Source: an uncultured Methylococcaceae bacterium (lineage in GTDB: Bacteria > Pseudomonadota > Gammaproteobacteria > Methylococcales > Methylomonadaceae). From it: 56,998 bases of DNA. A program made the position numbers and the translations under genes. Positions 8,552-16,961 of this stretch are shown piece by piece (the stretch's first letter is position 1; every line of letters starts with the position of its first letter). Under the pieces are notes generated by a model. That model saw only the letters and a list, made by a program, of their open reading frames with translations, was not told the DNA's origin and did no database searches. The stretch spans positions 1 to 56,998 of the forward strand of contig CAJAVP010000030.1 in the NCBI GenBank assembly GCA_903945375.1, in the 5' to 3' direction.

Positions 8552-9277
8552 TCATCGAGTAAACGTATCGCCCAAATAGACTTTACGCACTTCTTCATTG
8601 GCTACAATTGCATCAGCTCCGCCTTCAGCAATTACTTTACCATCGTTTAGTATATAGGCACGGTCGCAAATATCTAAGGTTTCTCTTACATTATGCTCGG
8701 TAATCAAAATGCCGATACCTCTCTCCTTCAAATGGACGATAATTTTTTTGATATCTTCTACCGAAATCGGATCAACGCCGGCAAATGGCTCATCCAATAA
8801 GATAAATTGCGGCTGTGTCGCCAATGCCCTAGCAATTTCAACCCGCCGTCGCTCCCCACCGGAGAGGCTGAGCGCTTGTTGGTGGCGTAAATGGGGGATA
8901 TTAAACTCCTGTAAAAGCTCTTCAATTAATAATTCCATTTGCCCAGCACTCATGCCTTTTCTGACTTGTAAGACCGCCCGTAAATTATCTGCCACGCTCA
9001 GTTTACGGAATACGGATGCTTCTTGTGGCAAATAGCCGATACCTGCTCTTGCTCGTAGGTGCATCGGATAATGGGTAATCGATTTAGCATCTAGGGTTAT
9101 TTCACCGCCATCGGCTTTAATTAGTCCAACCATAATGTAAAAACTGGTCGTTTTACCAGCTCCATTTGGCCCTAATAAACCCACTACTTCGCCGGTACTG
9201 ACATGCAGTGAAACCCCATTGACAACATTGCGTTTATTGTAATTTTTAATCAGCTGTTTAGCTGCTAATATCGCCAT
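8552..9277 (-). CDS. lptB: LPS export ABC transporter ATPase LptB
   Basis: LptB is the cytoplasmic ATPase dimer of LptB2FGC, which extracts LPS from the inner membrane and pushes it along the LptA bridge. The 241-residue protein has Walker A GPNGAGKT, the Q-loop in [14 protein letters not shown], signature LSGGERRR, Walker [14 protein letters not shown] and switch His in ITEHNV. It begins one base after the lptA stop, so translation is probably coupled. LptF and LptG genes are not in the window. Confidence 0.98.
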   Translation of the reverse strand: MAILAAKQLIKNYNKRNVVNGVSLHVSTGEVVGLLGPNGAGKTTSFYIMVGLIKADGGEITLDAKSITHYPMHLRARAGIGYLPQEASVFRKLSVADNLRAVLQVRKGMSAGQMELLIEELLQEFNIPHLRHQQALSLSGGERRRVEIARALATQPQFILLDEPFAGVDPISVEDIKKIIVHLKERGIGILITEHNVRETLDICDRAYILNDGKVIAEGGADAIVANEEVRKVYLGDTFTR

Positions 9278-9278
9278 C

Positions 9279-9788
9279 TTATTTTGCTTGCTTGGGTTTC
9301 AATATCACATGCACACGTTTAGCATCGGATGATTTTTCACCGGCTTTTACTAGCGAACTTTTAATATCATACTCAATGTAATTACTCGCATACGTGGCAT
9401 TGTTTTGAGTTACTGTCGCTTGATCCATTAAAACTAATAGATTTTTTTTGGGATAATATTCACCAGTTAACGCCTCACCGACAATATCATCACTGCCCGC
9501 GCTAGGTGTTTGCTTGAATCGTGCGCGTTTGCCAGTGAATACTAATTTTTCCGCTTCACCTTCTTTTAAATACACCACTAAACGATCGGACAATACGCGG
9601 ATACTCCCTTGCACCGATACCACATTGCCGGTGTAGGTGCTAGTGCCAGAGGCATCGTCATAAGTAGCCGTATTAGAATCAATCGTAATCGGCTGCTCTG
9701 AATCATTTTCCAAAGCAGCGACTGATGAGATATAAGCTACCAAAAACCACAAACAAGCGCAGATAGTGAGTTTTTTATTATTTTTCAT
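9279..9788 (-). CDS. lptA: LPS transport periplasmic bridge protein LptA
   Basis: LptA forms the periplasmic filament along which LPS travels from LptC to LptD. The 169-residue sequence has an N-terminal signal peptide (hydrophobic stretch ending SSVAA), then the OstA/LptA beta-jellyroll: [33 protein letters not shown] and [17 protein letters not shown]. It overlaps the 3' end of lptC by 11 bp, indicating coupled translation. Confidence 0.95.
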   Translation of the reverse strand: MKNNKKLTICACLWFLVAYISSVAALENDSEQPITIDSNTATYDDASGTSTYTGNVVSVQGSIRVLSDRLVVYLKEGEAEKLVFTGKRARFKQTPSAGSDDIVGEALTGEYYPKKNLLVLMDQATVTQNNATYASNYIEYDIKSSLVKAGEKSSDAKRVHVILKPKQAK

Positions 9789-10362
9789 ATTTCCCTTTTA
9801 CATGGCTGAGCAGTTGCAAACGAACAGGTGATTTAAATGCGAATTTCATACCTATTCCAGTCGTTCGATTGGCGGCACTGATTAACTCTGCAGCTTGATC
9901 TGTTTCTGCATTACGAGTATCCAATTCAACCTTTAAATTCGTTGTGCGAATTTGTACTGCTCGGACTCCAGGCCCCTTCGCTTTGTCAATTATGACATGA
10001 CCCTTCAACTGTAAATGCTTAGTATCCGCCGACAAGAGCCCGGATTCCGCACGAATAATCCAGGGCGGTGACTTGCTGGCTGTTTTCACTGATTTCTCAG
10101 TAAAAGAAACATAAACGGGGTTGTCTAAATGCGTCTCTCGATCATCACTGTAACGGATAATTTTATCTGCAAACAACTGGCTGTTTGGTAGTCCATCCTC
10201 GTTCATTTCCCATTTATTATAACCATTACTAAAATAGTCAGGACTATGAGCCATTGGTGTACTACGGATGATTTCGTTTAAGTCATTAAAATTAAGCAAT
10301 ATCCAGCTTAATAGCGCGACACCTGCCCAGAAAACAAACGTTTTATGTTCACTTAACTTCAT
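9778..10362 (-). CDS. lptC: LPS export system inner-membrane protein LptC
   Basis: LptC is a bitopic inner-membrane protein that receives LPS from LptB2FG and hands it to LptA. A single N-terminal transmembrane segment (TFVFWAGVALLSWILLNF, about residues 9-26) is followed by a periplasmic LptC/YrbK domain with DNPVYVSFTEKSV, IRAESGLLSADTKHLQLKGHV and LKVELDTRNAE. The start overlaps the kdsC stop by four bases (ATGA). Length of 194 fits the family. Confidence 0.93.
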   Translation of the reverse strand: MKLSEHKTFVFWAGVALLSWILLNFNDLNEIIRSTPMAHSPDYFSNGYNKWEMNEDGLPNSQLFADKIIRYSDDRETHLDNPVYVSFTEKSVKTASKSPPWIIRAESGLLSADTKHLQLKGHVIIDKAKGPGVRAVQIRTTNLKVELDTRNAETDQAAELISAANRTTGIGMKFAFKSPVRLQLLSHVKGKYEK

Positions 10363-10901
10363 GTTAAATAAGCATCAACCATATCGTCCAAATACCCCTG
10401 TGCCTGCAAAATAAGATCACAGACTTCACGAACCGCACCTTGACCACCACAACGACCAGTACACCAATCGGCACGCTGCTTAACAGCGGCATTCGCATCA
10501 GCAACTGCAACAGCCAAACCAACCCGTGACATGATTGGTAAATCCAATAAGTCATCACCGACATGACCGACTTGAACGGGATCTATGGCTAAGTTATCCA
10601 ACAGACTCGCTAAGGCCACAAGTTTATCTTCATAGCCCTGATAAACATAAGTGATATCCAAGCTTTTCATCCGCGCGTCAACCACCACGGATTTACGCCC
10701 TGAAATTACTGCCACATCAATACCGGCACGACGCAACATCTTGATGCCATGCCCATCTTGCGCATGAAAGCTTTTGTATTCATTGCCTTGGTTATCAAAA
10801 AACAATTTACCGTCGGTTAAAACGCCGTCAACATCCAAAATCAGCAGTTTAAGCTGTCTCGCTTTCGCTAAAACCAAGACACTAGGCTCACTATACGTCA
10901 T
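10359..10901 (-). CDS. kdsC: 3-deoxy-D-manno-octulosonate 8-phosphate phosphatase
   Basis: KdsC is a HAD-superfamily phosphatase that converts Kdo-8-phosphate to Kdo for the LPS inner core. The nucleophile motif LILDVDGVLTDG carries the two catalytic Asp residues, with ISGRKS and GHVGDDLLDLPIM as motifs II to IV. The ATG at 10901 shares one base with the kdsD stop; a longer frame to 10955 runs into kdsD and is not needed. The product is 180 residues, typical of the tetrameric C0-type HAD phosphatases. Confidence 0.96.
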   Translation of the reverse strand: MTYSEPSVLVLAKARQLKLLILDVDGVLTDGKLFFDNQGNEYKSFHAQDGHGIKMLRRAGIDVAVISGRKSVVVDARMKSLDITYVYQGYEDKLVALASLLDNLAIDPVQVGHVGDDLLDLPIMSRVGLAVAVADANAAVKQRADWCTGRCGGQGAVREVCDLILQAQGYLDDMVDAYLT

Positions 10902-11878
10902 CACACAATGCCTGCTTTGAGTAAATCGTGCATATTTAATGCACCAACCGGGCACTGCTGTTCATCTACAACAATCAGCGCATTAATCTTTTTCTGCTCC
11001 ATAATTTGCATCGCTTCAGCGGCCAAAATATCAGCAGAAATCACCGTGCAATCGGCTGTCATAGCCTCAGTAATGGCAGTTTGGCGAAAATCCAAATTCC
11101 TTGCCAACATGCGGCGCAAATCACCATCGGTAAACACACCAATGACATGATTATAGCTATCAACTACCGCCGTCATACCCAATTTTTTCTCCGTCATTTC
11201 CAATAGTGCATCACTAATCAAGGCTGATTCTGACACACAGGGCAAATCATTACCGACATGCATAATGTCGCTAACACGTAATAATAAACGTCGACCTAAA
11301 TTGCCACCCGGATGCGAAAGCGCAAAATCATCGCGCGTAAAACCACGCGCTTCAAGTAATGAAACGGCCAACGCATCGCCCATAACTAAAGCCGCCGTTG
11401 TGCTAGAGGTTGGCGCCAACCCCAGAGGACACGCTTCTTGCTCTACGGCAACATTAATAAACGTCGTAGCAAACTTTGCCAAAGTAGACTCAGGATTACC
11501 AGTAATGGCAATCAGTGGCACATTTAAGCGTTTGATAATGGGCAAAATAGTCAAAACTTCTGAGGTTTCTCCAGAGTTTGATAAGGCCATCACGACATCA
11601 TGCGGCGTTATCATGCCCAAATCGCCATGACTTGCCTCACCGGGATGCACAAAGAACGCGGGAGTCCCTGTACTGGCTAAAGTGGCGGCTATCTTGCCGG
11701 CAATATGACCTGATTTACCCATGCCAGTCACAACAACTCGACCCTTACAGTGAAACATCAACTTACAAGCTTGCACAAACTTGTCATCAACTTGAGCCGC
11801 TAGTCCACTAATTGCCTGTGCCTCTACCTGAATAACAGCTAAACCCAACGCACACAACTTTTGATCATTCAATTTCAT
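10901..11878 (-). CDS. kdsD: Arabinose-5-phosphate isomerase
   Basis: KdsD isomerises ribulose-5-phosphate to arabinose-5-phosphate, the first step of Kdo synthesis. The 325-residue protein has an N-terminal SIS domain (GMGKSGHIAGKIAATLASTG, then HPGEASHGDLGMI) and two C-terminal CBS domains from about residue 205, including MTEKKLGMTAVV and MEQKKINALIVV. It is the first gene of the kds-lpt-rpoN-hpf-rapZ run, with a gene-free stretch of 541 bp upstream that should hold the main promoter. Confidence 0.97.
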   Translation of the reverse strand: MKLNDQKLCALGLAVIQVEAQAISGLAAQVDDKFVQACKLMFHCKGRVVVTGMGKSGHIAGKIAATLASTGTPAFFVHPGEASHGDLGMITPHDVVMALSNSGETSEVLTILPIIKRLNVPLIAITGNPESTLAKFATTFINVAVEQEACPLGLAPTSSTTAALVMGDALAVSLLEARGFTRDDFALSHPGGNLGRRLLLRVSDIMHVGNDLPCVSESALISDALLEMTEKKLGMTAVVDSYNHVIGVFTDGDLRRMLARNLDFRQTAITEAMTADCTVISADILAAEAMQIMEQKKINALIVVDEQQCPVGALNMHDLLKAGIV

Positions 11879-12343
11879 TGTTTGAACCTTAATTCATCCC
11901 TAGCTCAGCAAATTAAACCATCCCATAACCATCGACCGATTTCTGTTTCTATGACCAATAAGAGAATCATTGATTTGCTTAACTTGCCCTTCGTCAAAAC
12001 GCGCGTATTATGCCACGCTTATTTAGATTATGCTGCCCTATTCAGATACCGCCTTAAATTCTTTTTTTCAAGCGAAAGTAGGATCAGGTAATTTTCCTAA
12101 GCTTTACGATAACAACGCTAAGATGAAAAAGCTTACGAGATAATGAATCAATCCAGAAACACGCATGAAAATATACTGCACTGACGGCTTTTTAGGTCGA
12201 CGGGAATAAGGCCTGTATGTGCCTTATAATTGAAAAAATAGGATTGACTTAAGCACTAGAAACACTGTGGCTACTTTACACAATTACAGCACTTTCAATC
12301 TATGTTGATGATAACCTAAGCTGGAGTAAACCAGCGCTAGCTA
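11879..12343. other. Gene-free intergenic stretch upstream of kdsD
   Basis: I see no convincing gene in this stretch; frames on either strand are short and lack family similarity. It should include the kdsD promoter, but no promoter pair stands out clearly. The only strong structure is the hairpin just beyond its right end. Confidence 0.5.
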
Positions 12344-12377
12344 CTGAAATAAAACAACTACAGTTGTTTTATTTCAG
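12344..12377 (-). terminator. Perfect 15-bp hairpin downstream of the DUF882 gene
   Basis: Arms CTGAAATAAAACAAC and GTTGTTTTATTTCAG are perfectly complementary around a four-base loop. It lies 43 bp past the DUF882 stop. On that strand the 3' arm is T-rich, so it can act as an intrinsic terminator although no separate U-tract follows. Confidence 0.6.
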
Positions 12378-12419
12378 CGTAAGCAATCATTAATTTCGAT
12401 TGAAATAGCGCTAAATCCA

Positions 12420-13157
12420 TTACCACGTTCTGACATCACCCGTGTCAATATGAACAAAATTGCCAGAGGGGTAATAACCTACGCCACCGCGCTGCATCGC
12501 TAAAGCAACATTCCTGATGGCACTAAGCTGTGTACCTTCTACACGAATATCAATAGCACGTCCTTCCATATGTAAGCTATGTTTAGCCACACCTGCGCGT
12601 TGCTCGTGCATTAAGGCATTAGTTAATGGGGAGCGATAACCAGAAATAACGTGGAACGGTTTATTAATGTCTAAATGTCGATTAATTTCATACAACTGAT
12701 CGAGCAGCAAGGGATCAATAGGATGTACTGCACCATTGTGGTAATCACGGAAGAGATAACTGATTTCTTGTAGTGCTTCGTCAATATAGCGCCCTCGCTC
12801 AAAATAAGTCAGATGCAGTTTATCACCGGTATTGATATTGTGTAATGCAATGGTTTTGTGGGAGAGGTACGCAAGCGGAGTATGTGGCTCGGACAAACTA
12901 GAGCGTATGGCGTGAGGGTTTGGGTGATGAATGGGATGTGTGTGGAGAACAGAGCGCACCCGAGCTTTAGGCGGGGATAAATGCGATTTACTGGCAGTAT
13001 GGGTATGAATGGGAGCTTTTTTCGGATGGGGCGTACTGCTCATGTGACGCGCTGCGGCTAACGCGCTTTGTGATCCGCTTAAGGCTAATAAGGCACCATA
13101 ACCCATTTGTTTTAAAAAACGACGTTTTGATACAATCAGTTGGTCTTCATTTTGCAT
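12420..13157 (-). CDS. DUF882 (YcbK-like) M15-fold peptidase-like protein, Tat-exported
   Basis: The protein belongs to DUF882, related to peptidase M15 zinc enzymes such as murein endopeptidases. A twin-arginine-type leader (SKRRFLKQMGYGALLAL) predicts Tat export. A His- and Pro-rich linker covers about residues 40-90 (PHPKKAPIHTHTASKSH), then the domain with FHVISGYRSPLTN, the zinc motif SLHMEGRAIDIR, and GNFVHIDTG at the end. The metal-binding H-x6-D pattern is present, so catalysis on peptidoglycan is plausible. GTG at 13181 could add eight residues; ATG 13157 is used here. It is transcribed away from the QEGLA gene. Confidence 0.88.
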   Translation of the reverse strand: MQNEDQLIVSKRRFLKQMGYGALLALSGSQSALAAARHMSSTPHPKKAPIHTHTASKSHLSPPKARVRSVLHTHPIHHPNPHAIRSSLSEPHTPLAYLSHKTIALHNINTGDKLHLTYFERGRYIDEALQEISYLFRDYHNGAVHPIDPLLLDQLYEINRHLDINKPFHVISGYRSPLTNALMHEQRAGVAKHSLHMEGRAIDIRVEGTQLSAIRNVALAMQRGGVGYYPSGNFVHIDTGDVRTW

Positions 13158-13348
13158 AGAATTTAAAGAATAGTTATTCACAAGCTAATATTTGGGGTAA
13201 TTTTGCCTTACCTATTCTTAAAAAAGCCTTAAATGTGCTCTTCCACTTGTGAAAAACAGCTTTAGCTTTTGTATTCAATTGTTATACTGATAACTATGTT
13301 CGCATTTGGCTTATTTTTCGATTAACGTTTTACTATGGACAATTCTTC

Positions 13349-14641
13349 ATGGATACTAAAAACATTGAACTCTCGACTTATCTCACCGAAGTCAAATCGC
13401 TTTCTGACCGCATTGTTAAAGCCCAACAGCCCATTCGCGTTTTAGATGCTATTAAATGGGATGACTCTATCAAGCAGGCTTTTTTTAGCAGTGGCTGTAA
13501 AAGTTTACCGAGCGTCGATGCAGAATATTACTTACAACGCCCCTTAGGCTTTGATCCATTGGAAAAAAAACAAGAGTTTCATCAAATTGAGCGTGATTTA
13601 GCACGCAAACTCGGGCAATTGAATCCGCTCAGCGTCATTATGCGGCGCATTTGTCGAGAGTATCAGGATGTGGTGCGTATGCTAGAGGCGCGTGGTACGG
13701 CGACGTTCTCTAATATTTCTCAAGAGCTGTATGGTTCATCACAAGATGTTTTTCATGTTGGCGACCCGACCATTGCCGAGTTAGGTAGTATGATGGAAGG
13801 CACGTTACAGCAATTAGTGGAGTTGGATTTTTTGGCGGAAGAACCGAAGACAATCAATGCCAAAGATGCAGTTGCCATTCTAAATGAAAAAATAGAGCAG
13901 GTATTTCCTGGTGATGGTCTACGCGCCATGATCAGTGACGGTATTATTTCAGATGCCGCTGCGGGAACGGATTATGTGAAATTGCGTGCCGATGCTTTTT
14001 TTAATATGCGCGACTTAAGAGTGCTTGAAGTCCATGAGATTTGGGTTCATTTAGGAACAACACTCAATGGCATGGCGCAACCTTATTGCACATTTCTCGG
14101 AAAAGGTCCGCCTTCGGCTACCGTAACACAAGAAGGTTTGGCCGTTTTAATGGAGATTTTAACCTTCAGCTCCACACCAGATCGTTTGATGCGCTTAATT
14201 AATCGGGTGCGTGCGATTACCTTGGCAGAAGAAGGTGCTGATTTTATGGATATCTTTGCCTTTTTCAAGGCAAAAGGCTTAGATGACGATGAAAGTTATA
14301 CCTTTAGCAGTCGGGTTTTTCGTGGCAGCAGCTCCAATGGAATGCCATTTACTAAAGACCTAACCTACATTAAAGGTTTTGTGCTAACGTATAACTTTAT
14401 GCGCCTAGCCGTACACAAAGGTAAACCCGATCGTATTCCTTTGTTATTTTGTGGCAAAACCATGATAGAAGATATGAAAGTATTAGTGGATTTAGTGGAC
14501 GAGGGCACGGTTATACCCCCACGTTTTTTACCGCCCCAATTTAAAGATTTAATGGGACTATCTGCTTGGATGAGTTTTAGTCGTTTTATGACATCACTAA
14601 ATTTCAGACAGTTAGAACAGGATTATGCCAATATTCTATGA
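13349..14641 (+). CDS. QEGLA-motif protein, DUF1704 metallopeptidase-like
   Basis: This is the family annotated as flavohemoglobin expression-modulating QEGLA motif protein. The naming motif TQEGLA is at residues 260-265 and an HExxxH motif, HEIWVH, is at 229-234. DUF1704 also contains eukaryotic MATCAP tubulin carboxypeptidases, where the HExxxH histidines and the Glu of the downstream motif bind zinc, so a peptidase activity is a reasonable inference; the bacterial substrate is not known. At 430 residues it is full length, with no signal peptide, hence cytoplasmic. It stands alone between a divergent DUF882 gene and an HD-GYP gene. No flavohemoglobin gene is nearby. Confidence 0.92.
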   Translation: MDTKNIELSTYLTEVKSLSDRIVKAQQPIRVLDAIKWDDSIKQAFFSSGCKSLPSVDAEYYLQRPLGFDPLEKKQEFHQIERDLARKLGQLNPLSVIMRRICREYQDVVRMLEARGTATFSNISQELYGSSQDVFHVGDPTIAELGSMMEGTLQQLVELDFLAEEPKTINAKDAVAILNEKIEQVFPGDGLRAMISDGIISDAAAGTDYVKLRADAFFNMRDLRVLEVHEIWVHLGTTLNGMAQPYCTFLGKGPPSATVTQEGLAVLMEILTFSSTPDRLMRLINRVRAITLAEEGADFMDIFAFFKAKGLDDDESYTFSSRVFRGSSSNGMPFTKDLTYIKGFVLTYNFMRLAVHKGKPDRIPLLFCGKTMIEDMKVLVDLVDEGTVIPPRFLPPQFKDLMGLSAWMSFSRFMTSLNFRQLEQDYANIL

Positions 14642-14729
14642 GTCTAATACTGTCATTTATACTGCTTTTAATTGACAAGTAGCTAGTTGTGTTTTAAATC
14701 CGCTACTTCTAGTTTTGGCTTCTATAGTT

Positions 14730-14758
14730 TTTACTATTGGCGCATTCATCTCTATAAT
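14730..14758 (+). promoter_or_regulatory. Candidate sigma-70 promoter for the HD-GYP gene
   Basis: A perfect -10 TATAAT at 14753-14758 lies 17 bp after TTTACT at 14730-14735, a four-of-six match to the -35 consensus. It is about 64 bp before the TTG start of the HD-GYP gene. Confidence 0.5.
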
Positions 14759-14821
14759 AGGGAATTGAGCTTATTTTATTACTCTATTAGTTTAATGTAC
14801 TGTTTTTTTTAGGAGTCTTTC

Positions 14822-16126
14822 TTGTTAAAACCCAAGTCAGAACACAAACCGCGTGACAGTGAGATCAGTATAGATGCCACGCAATTGCGTCCGGGTGTAC
14901 ATGTGCGCCTGCCTTTGTCTTGGATGGAGCATGAGTTTCTTTTCAACTCTTTTGTGATTGCCGACGAAGAGCAGGCGAAGCGCATTGCCGCAATGAATCT
15001 GCCCAGTTTATTTAGCGATGTCAAACTAAGTAAAGTTCCACCTTTGCCTAAACAAGACGTTGCGCCGACCGAGTTGCAAGCTAGCGAAGCGGAAAGAAGC
15101 CATTTTGCGATGTTAAAAGCGGAGTTAATGGCCGAAAAACTCGAACGCGCTAAAGTCATGGCAAAAATGCGTAAGCGTATGCTTAAAGCACAAAACAATT
15201 ATGCGGAATCAGCCCATTCAGTGGTAACGGCATTTAAATCCTTGTTGAGCACCCCTAAAGAAAGCATACGCCAGGTTTCCGATATTAGTGAACGTTCAGC
15301 GTCTGAACTGTTGAATAATCCCGATTGCGCGATGGCTCTAATTAGCGAAAAACCGCATAACGATGGTCATAGTGCACATGCTTTATCTGTTATGACCTTA
15401 GCGTTAATGCTTGCTAAACGAGCAGAGCTTCCCGAAGTGGCATTACGTACAATTGGCGTTGGCGCGCTGCTGCATGATATTGGCAAGTTTTCTTTTCATG
15501 CCTCTATGTTAAATAATACTAAGCGTAATAAATTTGAGGAAGAGGTCTACCGCACACATTGCCGCATCGGATATGAAAATGCCTTGAAATGCGGCTGTTT
15601 ATCTCCAGCGATGATGGATGTTATTTTGCATCACCATGAGCGGATTAATGGGACTGGTTTTCCTGATCAATTAGTGGGTGATGACATCTCTTTTGCGGCA
15701 CGCGTGGTTGCCATAGCGGATCGTTTTGATAACTTAACTAATCCGGTTGATTTTCGTCTAGCCTTATCGCCCTCTGAAGCGTTGTCGATGATGTGGCATA
15801 AAGAAAAAGAAATCTTTGATAATACGCTGTTACAGCTTTTTGTTCGTGCAATGGGCGTTTACCCACCCGGTTCATTAGTACAGCTCTCAGATGAACGCAT
15901 TGGCGTTGTTATTGCCTCCGCAACGATAAAAGCCCCTTTAAGTCCACAAGTGCTCGTGTATGACCCGGGAGTACCGAGGTCGCAAGCGATCATTATTGAT
16001 TTGCTGGTCGATACATCCTCTAAAATTGTGCGTCCTTTGCGATTGTCTGAGCGCTCGGAACATGAAATTAATTATTTATTGCCCAATCGCCGTATCAGTT
16101 GGTTTTACATTCAAGACCCTGTTTAA
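14822..16126 (+). CDS. HD-GYP domain cyclic di-GMP phosphodiesterase-like protein
   Basis: An N-terminal DUF3391-like region (about 14-130, beginning ISIDATQLRPGVHVRLPLSW) precedes an HD-GYP domain. The metal ligands are visible: HD at 218-219 in LLHDIGKF and the HHE box at 271-273. The name-giving GYP is GFP here (GTGFP, 277-281), a conservative change seen in active relatives. It should hydrolyse cyclic di-GMP to pGpG or GMP in the cytoplasm and may act on biofilm or pili, since it has no sensor or receiver domain. The start is TTG at 14822, fixed by AGGAG six bases upstream. It converges on the esterase gene with only 20 bp between. Confidence 0.9.
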   Translation: MLKPKSEHKPRDSEISIDATQLRPGVHVRLPLSWMEHEFLFNSFVIADEEQAKRIAAMNLPSLFSDVKLSKVPPLPKQDVAPTELQASEAERSHFAMLKAELMAEKLERAKVMAKMRKRMLKAQNNYAESAHSVVTAFKSLLSTPKESIRQVSDISERSASELLNNPDCAMALISEKPHNDGHSAHALSVMTLALMLAKRAELPEVALRTIGVGALLHDIGKFSFHASMLNNTKRNKFEEEVYRTHCRIGYENALKCGCLSPAMMDVILHHHERINGTGFPDQLVGDDISFAARVVAIADRFDNLTNPVDFRLALSPSEALSMMWHKEKEIFDNTLLQLFVRAMGVYPPGSLVQLSDERIGVVIASATIKAPLSPQVLVYDPGVPRSQAIIIDLLVDTSSKIVRPLRLSERSEHEINYLLPNRRISWFYIQDPV

Positions 16127-16146
16127 TTAGGGCATATTTTAAGACA

Positions 16147-16653
16147 TTATTCAGACTGACAATGGACTAAAAAGTGTTCAAATGCTTCCAGCATGATAGG
16201 CAAGATGCTCAATAAACGGTGATCCGCATTTAATAGATGTAAATGAGCATCGTATTGTTGACAAAATCGAAGTACATTTTCAACCGGCACAACCTCATCT
16301 TGCCAACCATGAAATATCTCAATGTAATCCGCCGTTGGCTTAAATACGGTTCGTTGATACCCTGGCAAATAAAAAGCCGGCGCAATCAGAAATAAACCTT
16401 TGGGTTTGATATGTTCAGAGGCAACAGTAATGACATAGCCGCCCATACTCGACCCAACCAGCACAATGGATTGATATGTTGACCAATCCATCGCAAGAAG
16501 CTGCTTAAGCCGCTCATCAGGGTCATTGCAAGGACGATAATCAAGACTGATAAATTCAAAATTCTGACACTTGGCAACCTCAGCAAAAGCTAAGGCTTTT
16601 TCGCCCCAAGGAATACTGTCTTTACCGTGATTATAAATAACAAGATTTCTCAT
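16147..16653 (-). CDS. Small alpha/beta-hydrolase (YqiA-like esterase)
   Basis: A 168-residue cytoplasmic alpha/beta hydrolase. The oxyanion start VIYNHGKDSIPWG is followed by the nucleophile elbow GSSMGGY, the acid in GWQDEVVPV and the catalytic His in NADHRL, so the Ser-Asp-His triad is complete. The length suits the minimal hydrolases of the YqiA/UPF0227 or dienelactone-hydrolase-like groups. Substrate unknown. Its upstream flank is the dispersed-repeat segment at 16706-16793, so its promoter probably lies close to or within repeat DNA. Confidence 0.8.
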   Translation of the reverse strand: MRNLVIYNHGKDSIPWGEKALAFAEVAKCQNFEFISLDYRPCNDPDERLKQLLAMDWSTYQSIVLVGSSMGGYVITVASEHIKPKGLFLIAPAFYLPGYQRTVFKPTADYIEIFHGWQDEVVPVENVLRFCQQYDAHLHLLNADHRLLSILPIMLEAFEHFLVHCQSE

Positions 16654-16705
16654 AAGAGTGGCGGCTACTCACTTAGCACAGGACAGCGTGAAAGGGCTAT
16701 GACAA

Positions 16706-16751
16706 GTGGAGTGCCAGCTCTGCTTGCACGTATTGACTTGCAGGCTGAGCC
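16706..16751 (-). repeat. 46-bp dispersed repeat, copy B
   Basis: This is a near-identical inverted copy of the 46-bp repeat at 1235-1280. Its own arms (AGCTCTGCTTGCA and TGCAGGCTGAGC) can form an imperfect hairpin. It lies 23 bp from a copy of the 19-bp repeat end. Confidence 0.7.
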
Positions 16752-16774
16752 TGATCTCCTTATTTGCGTTGAAT

Positions 16775-16793
16775 GTCATAATGAGAATTGCTG
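16775..16793 (+). repeat. Dispersed 19-bp repeat end, copy 3
   Basis: GTCATAATGAGAATTGCTG differs from the 1412-1430 copy by one base. It forms the junction at which the DUF411 reading frame stops being family-like; the last codons of that frame (QQFSL and stop) are written by this repeat. Confidence 0.65.
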
Positions 16794-16961
16794 TTCTTTA
16801 ACTGAGAAATTATTTTGTTTTAAATGGTCAATCCATTTTTCACAACAACCGCAGCTCGGGCTTCGGTAAACGATAATTTCTGTTGTTTCATTTGCTAATG
16901 CCACAGCATTTATACCCGCTAATACAGCGGCGACCAACCTGTTCCTGATTGTTCTCATCAT
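16776..16961 (-). pseudogene. Truncated DUF411 metal-binding protein
   Basis: The first 56 residues carry a signal peptide (VAAVLAGINAVALA) and the diagnostic DUF411 N terminus YRSPSCGCCEKWIDHLK. Intact members are about 140-160 residues and are periplasmic proteins linked to copper or metal resistance. Here the frame hits the 19-bp repeat end at 16793 and stops, so about two thirds is gone. The start overlaps the hemE stop by four bases (ATGA), showing the gene was once translationally coupled to hemE. The CGCC motif survives, but a folded product is unlikely. Confidence 0.8.

Noticed and set aside
8521-8598. N-terminal extension of rpoN
   Set aside because: It overlaps lptB and the family start is MKQSLNLRQ at 8520.
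11265-11630. Plus-strand frame inside kdsD
   Set aside because: It lies antisense to a well-conserved coding gene and shows no domain.
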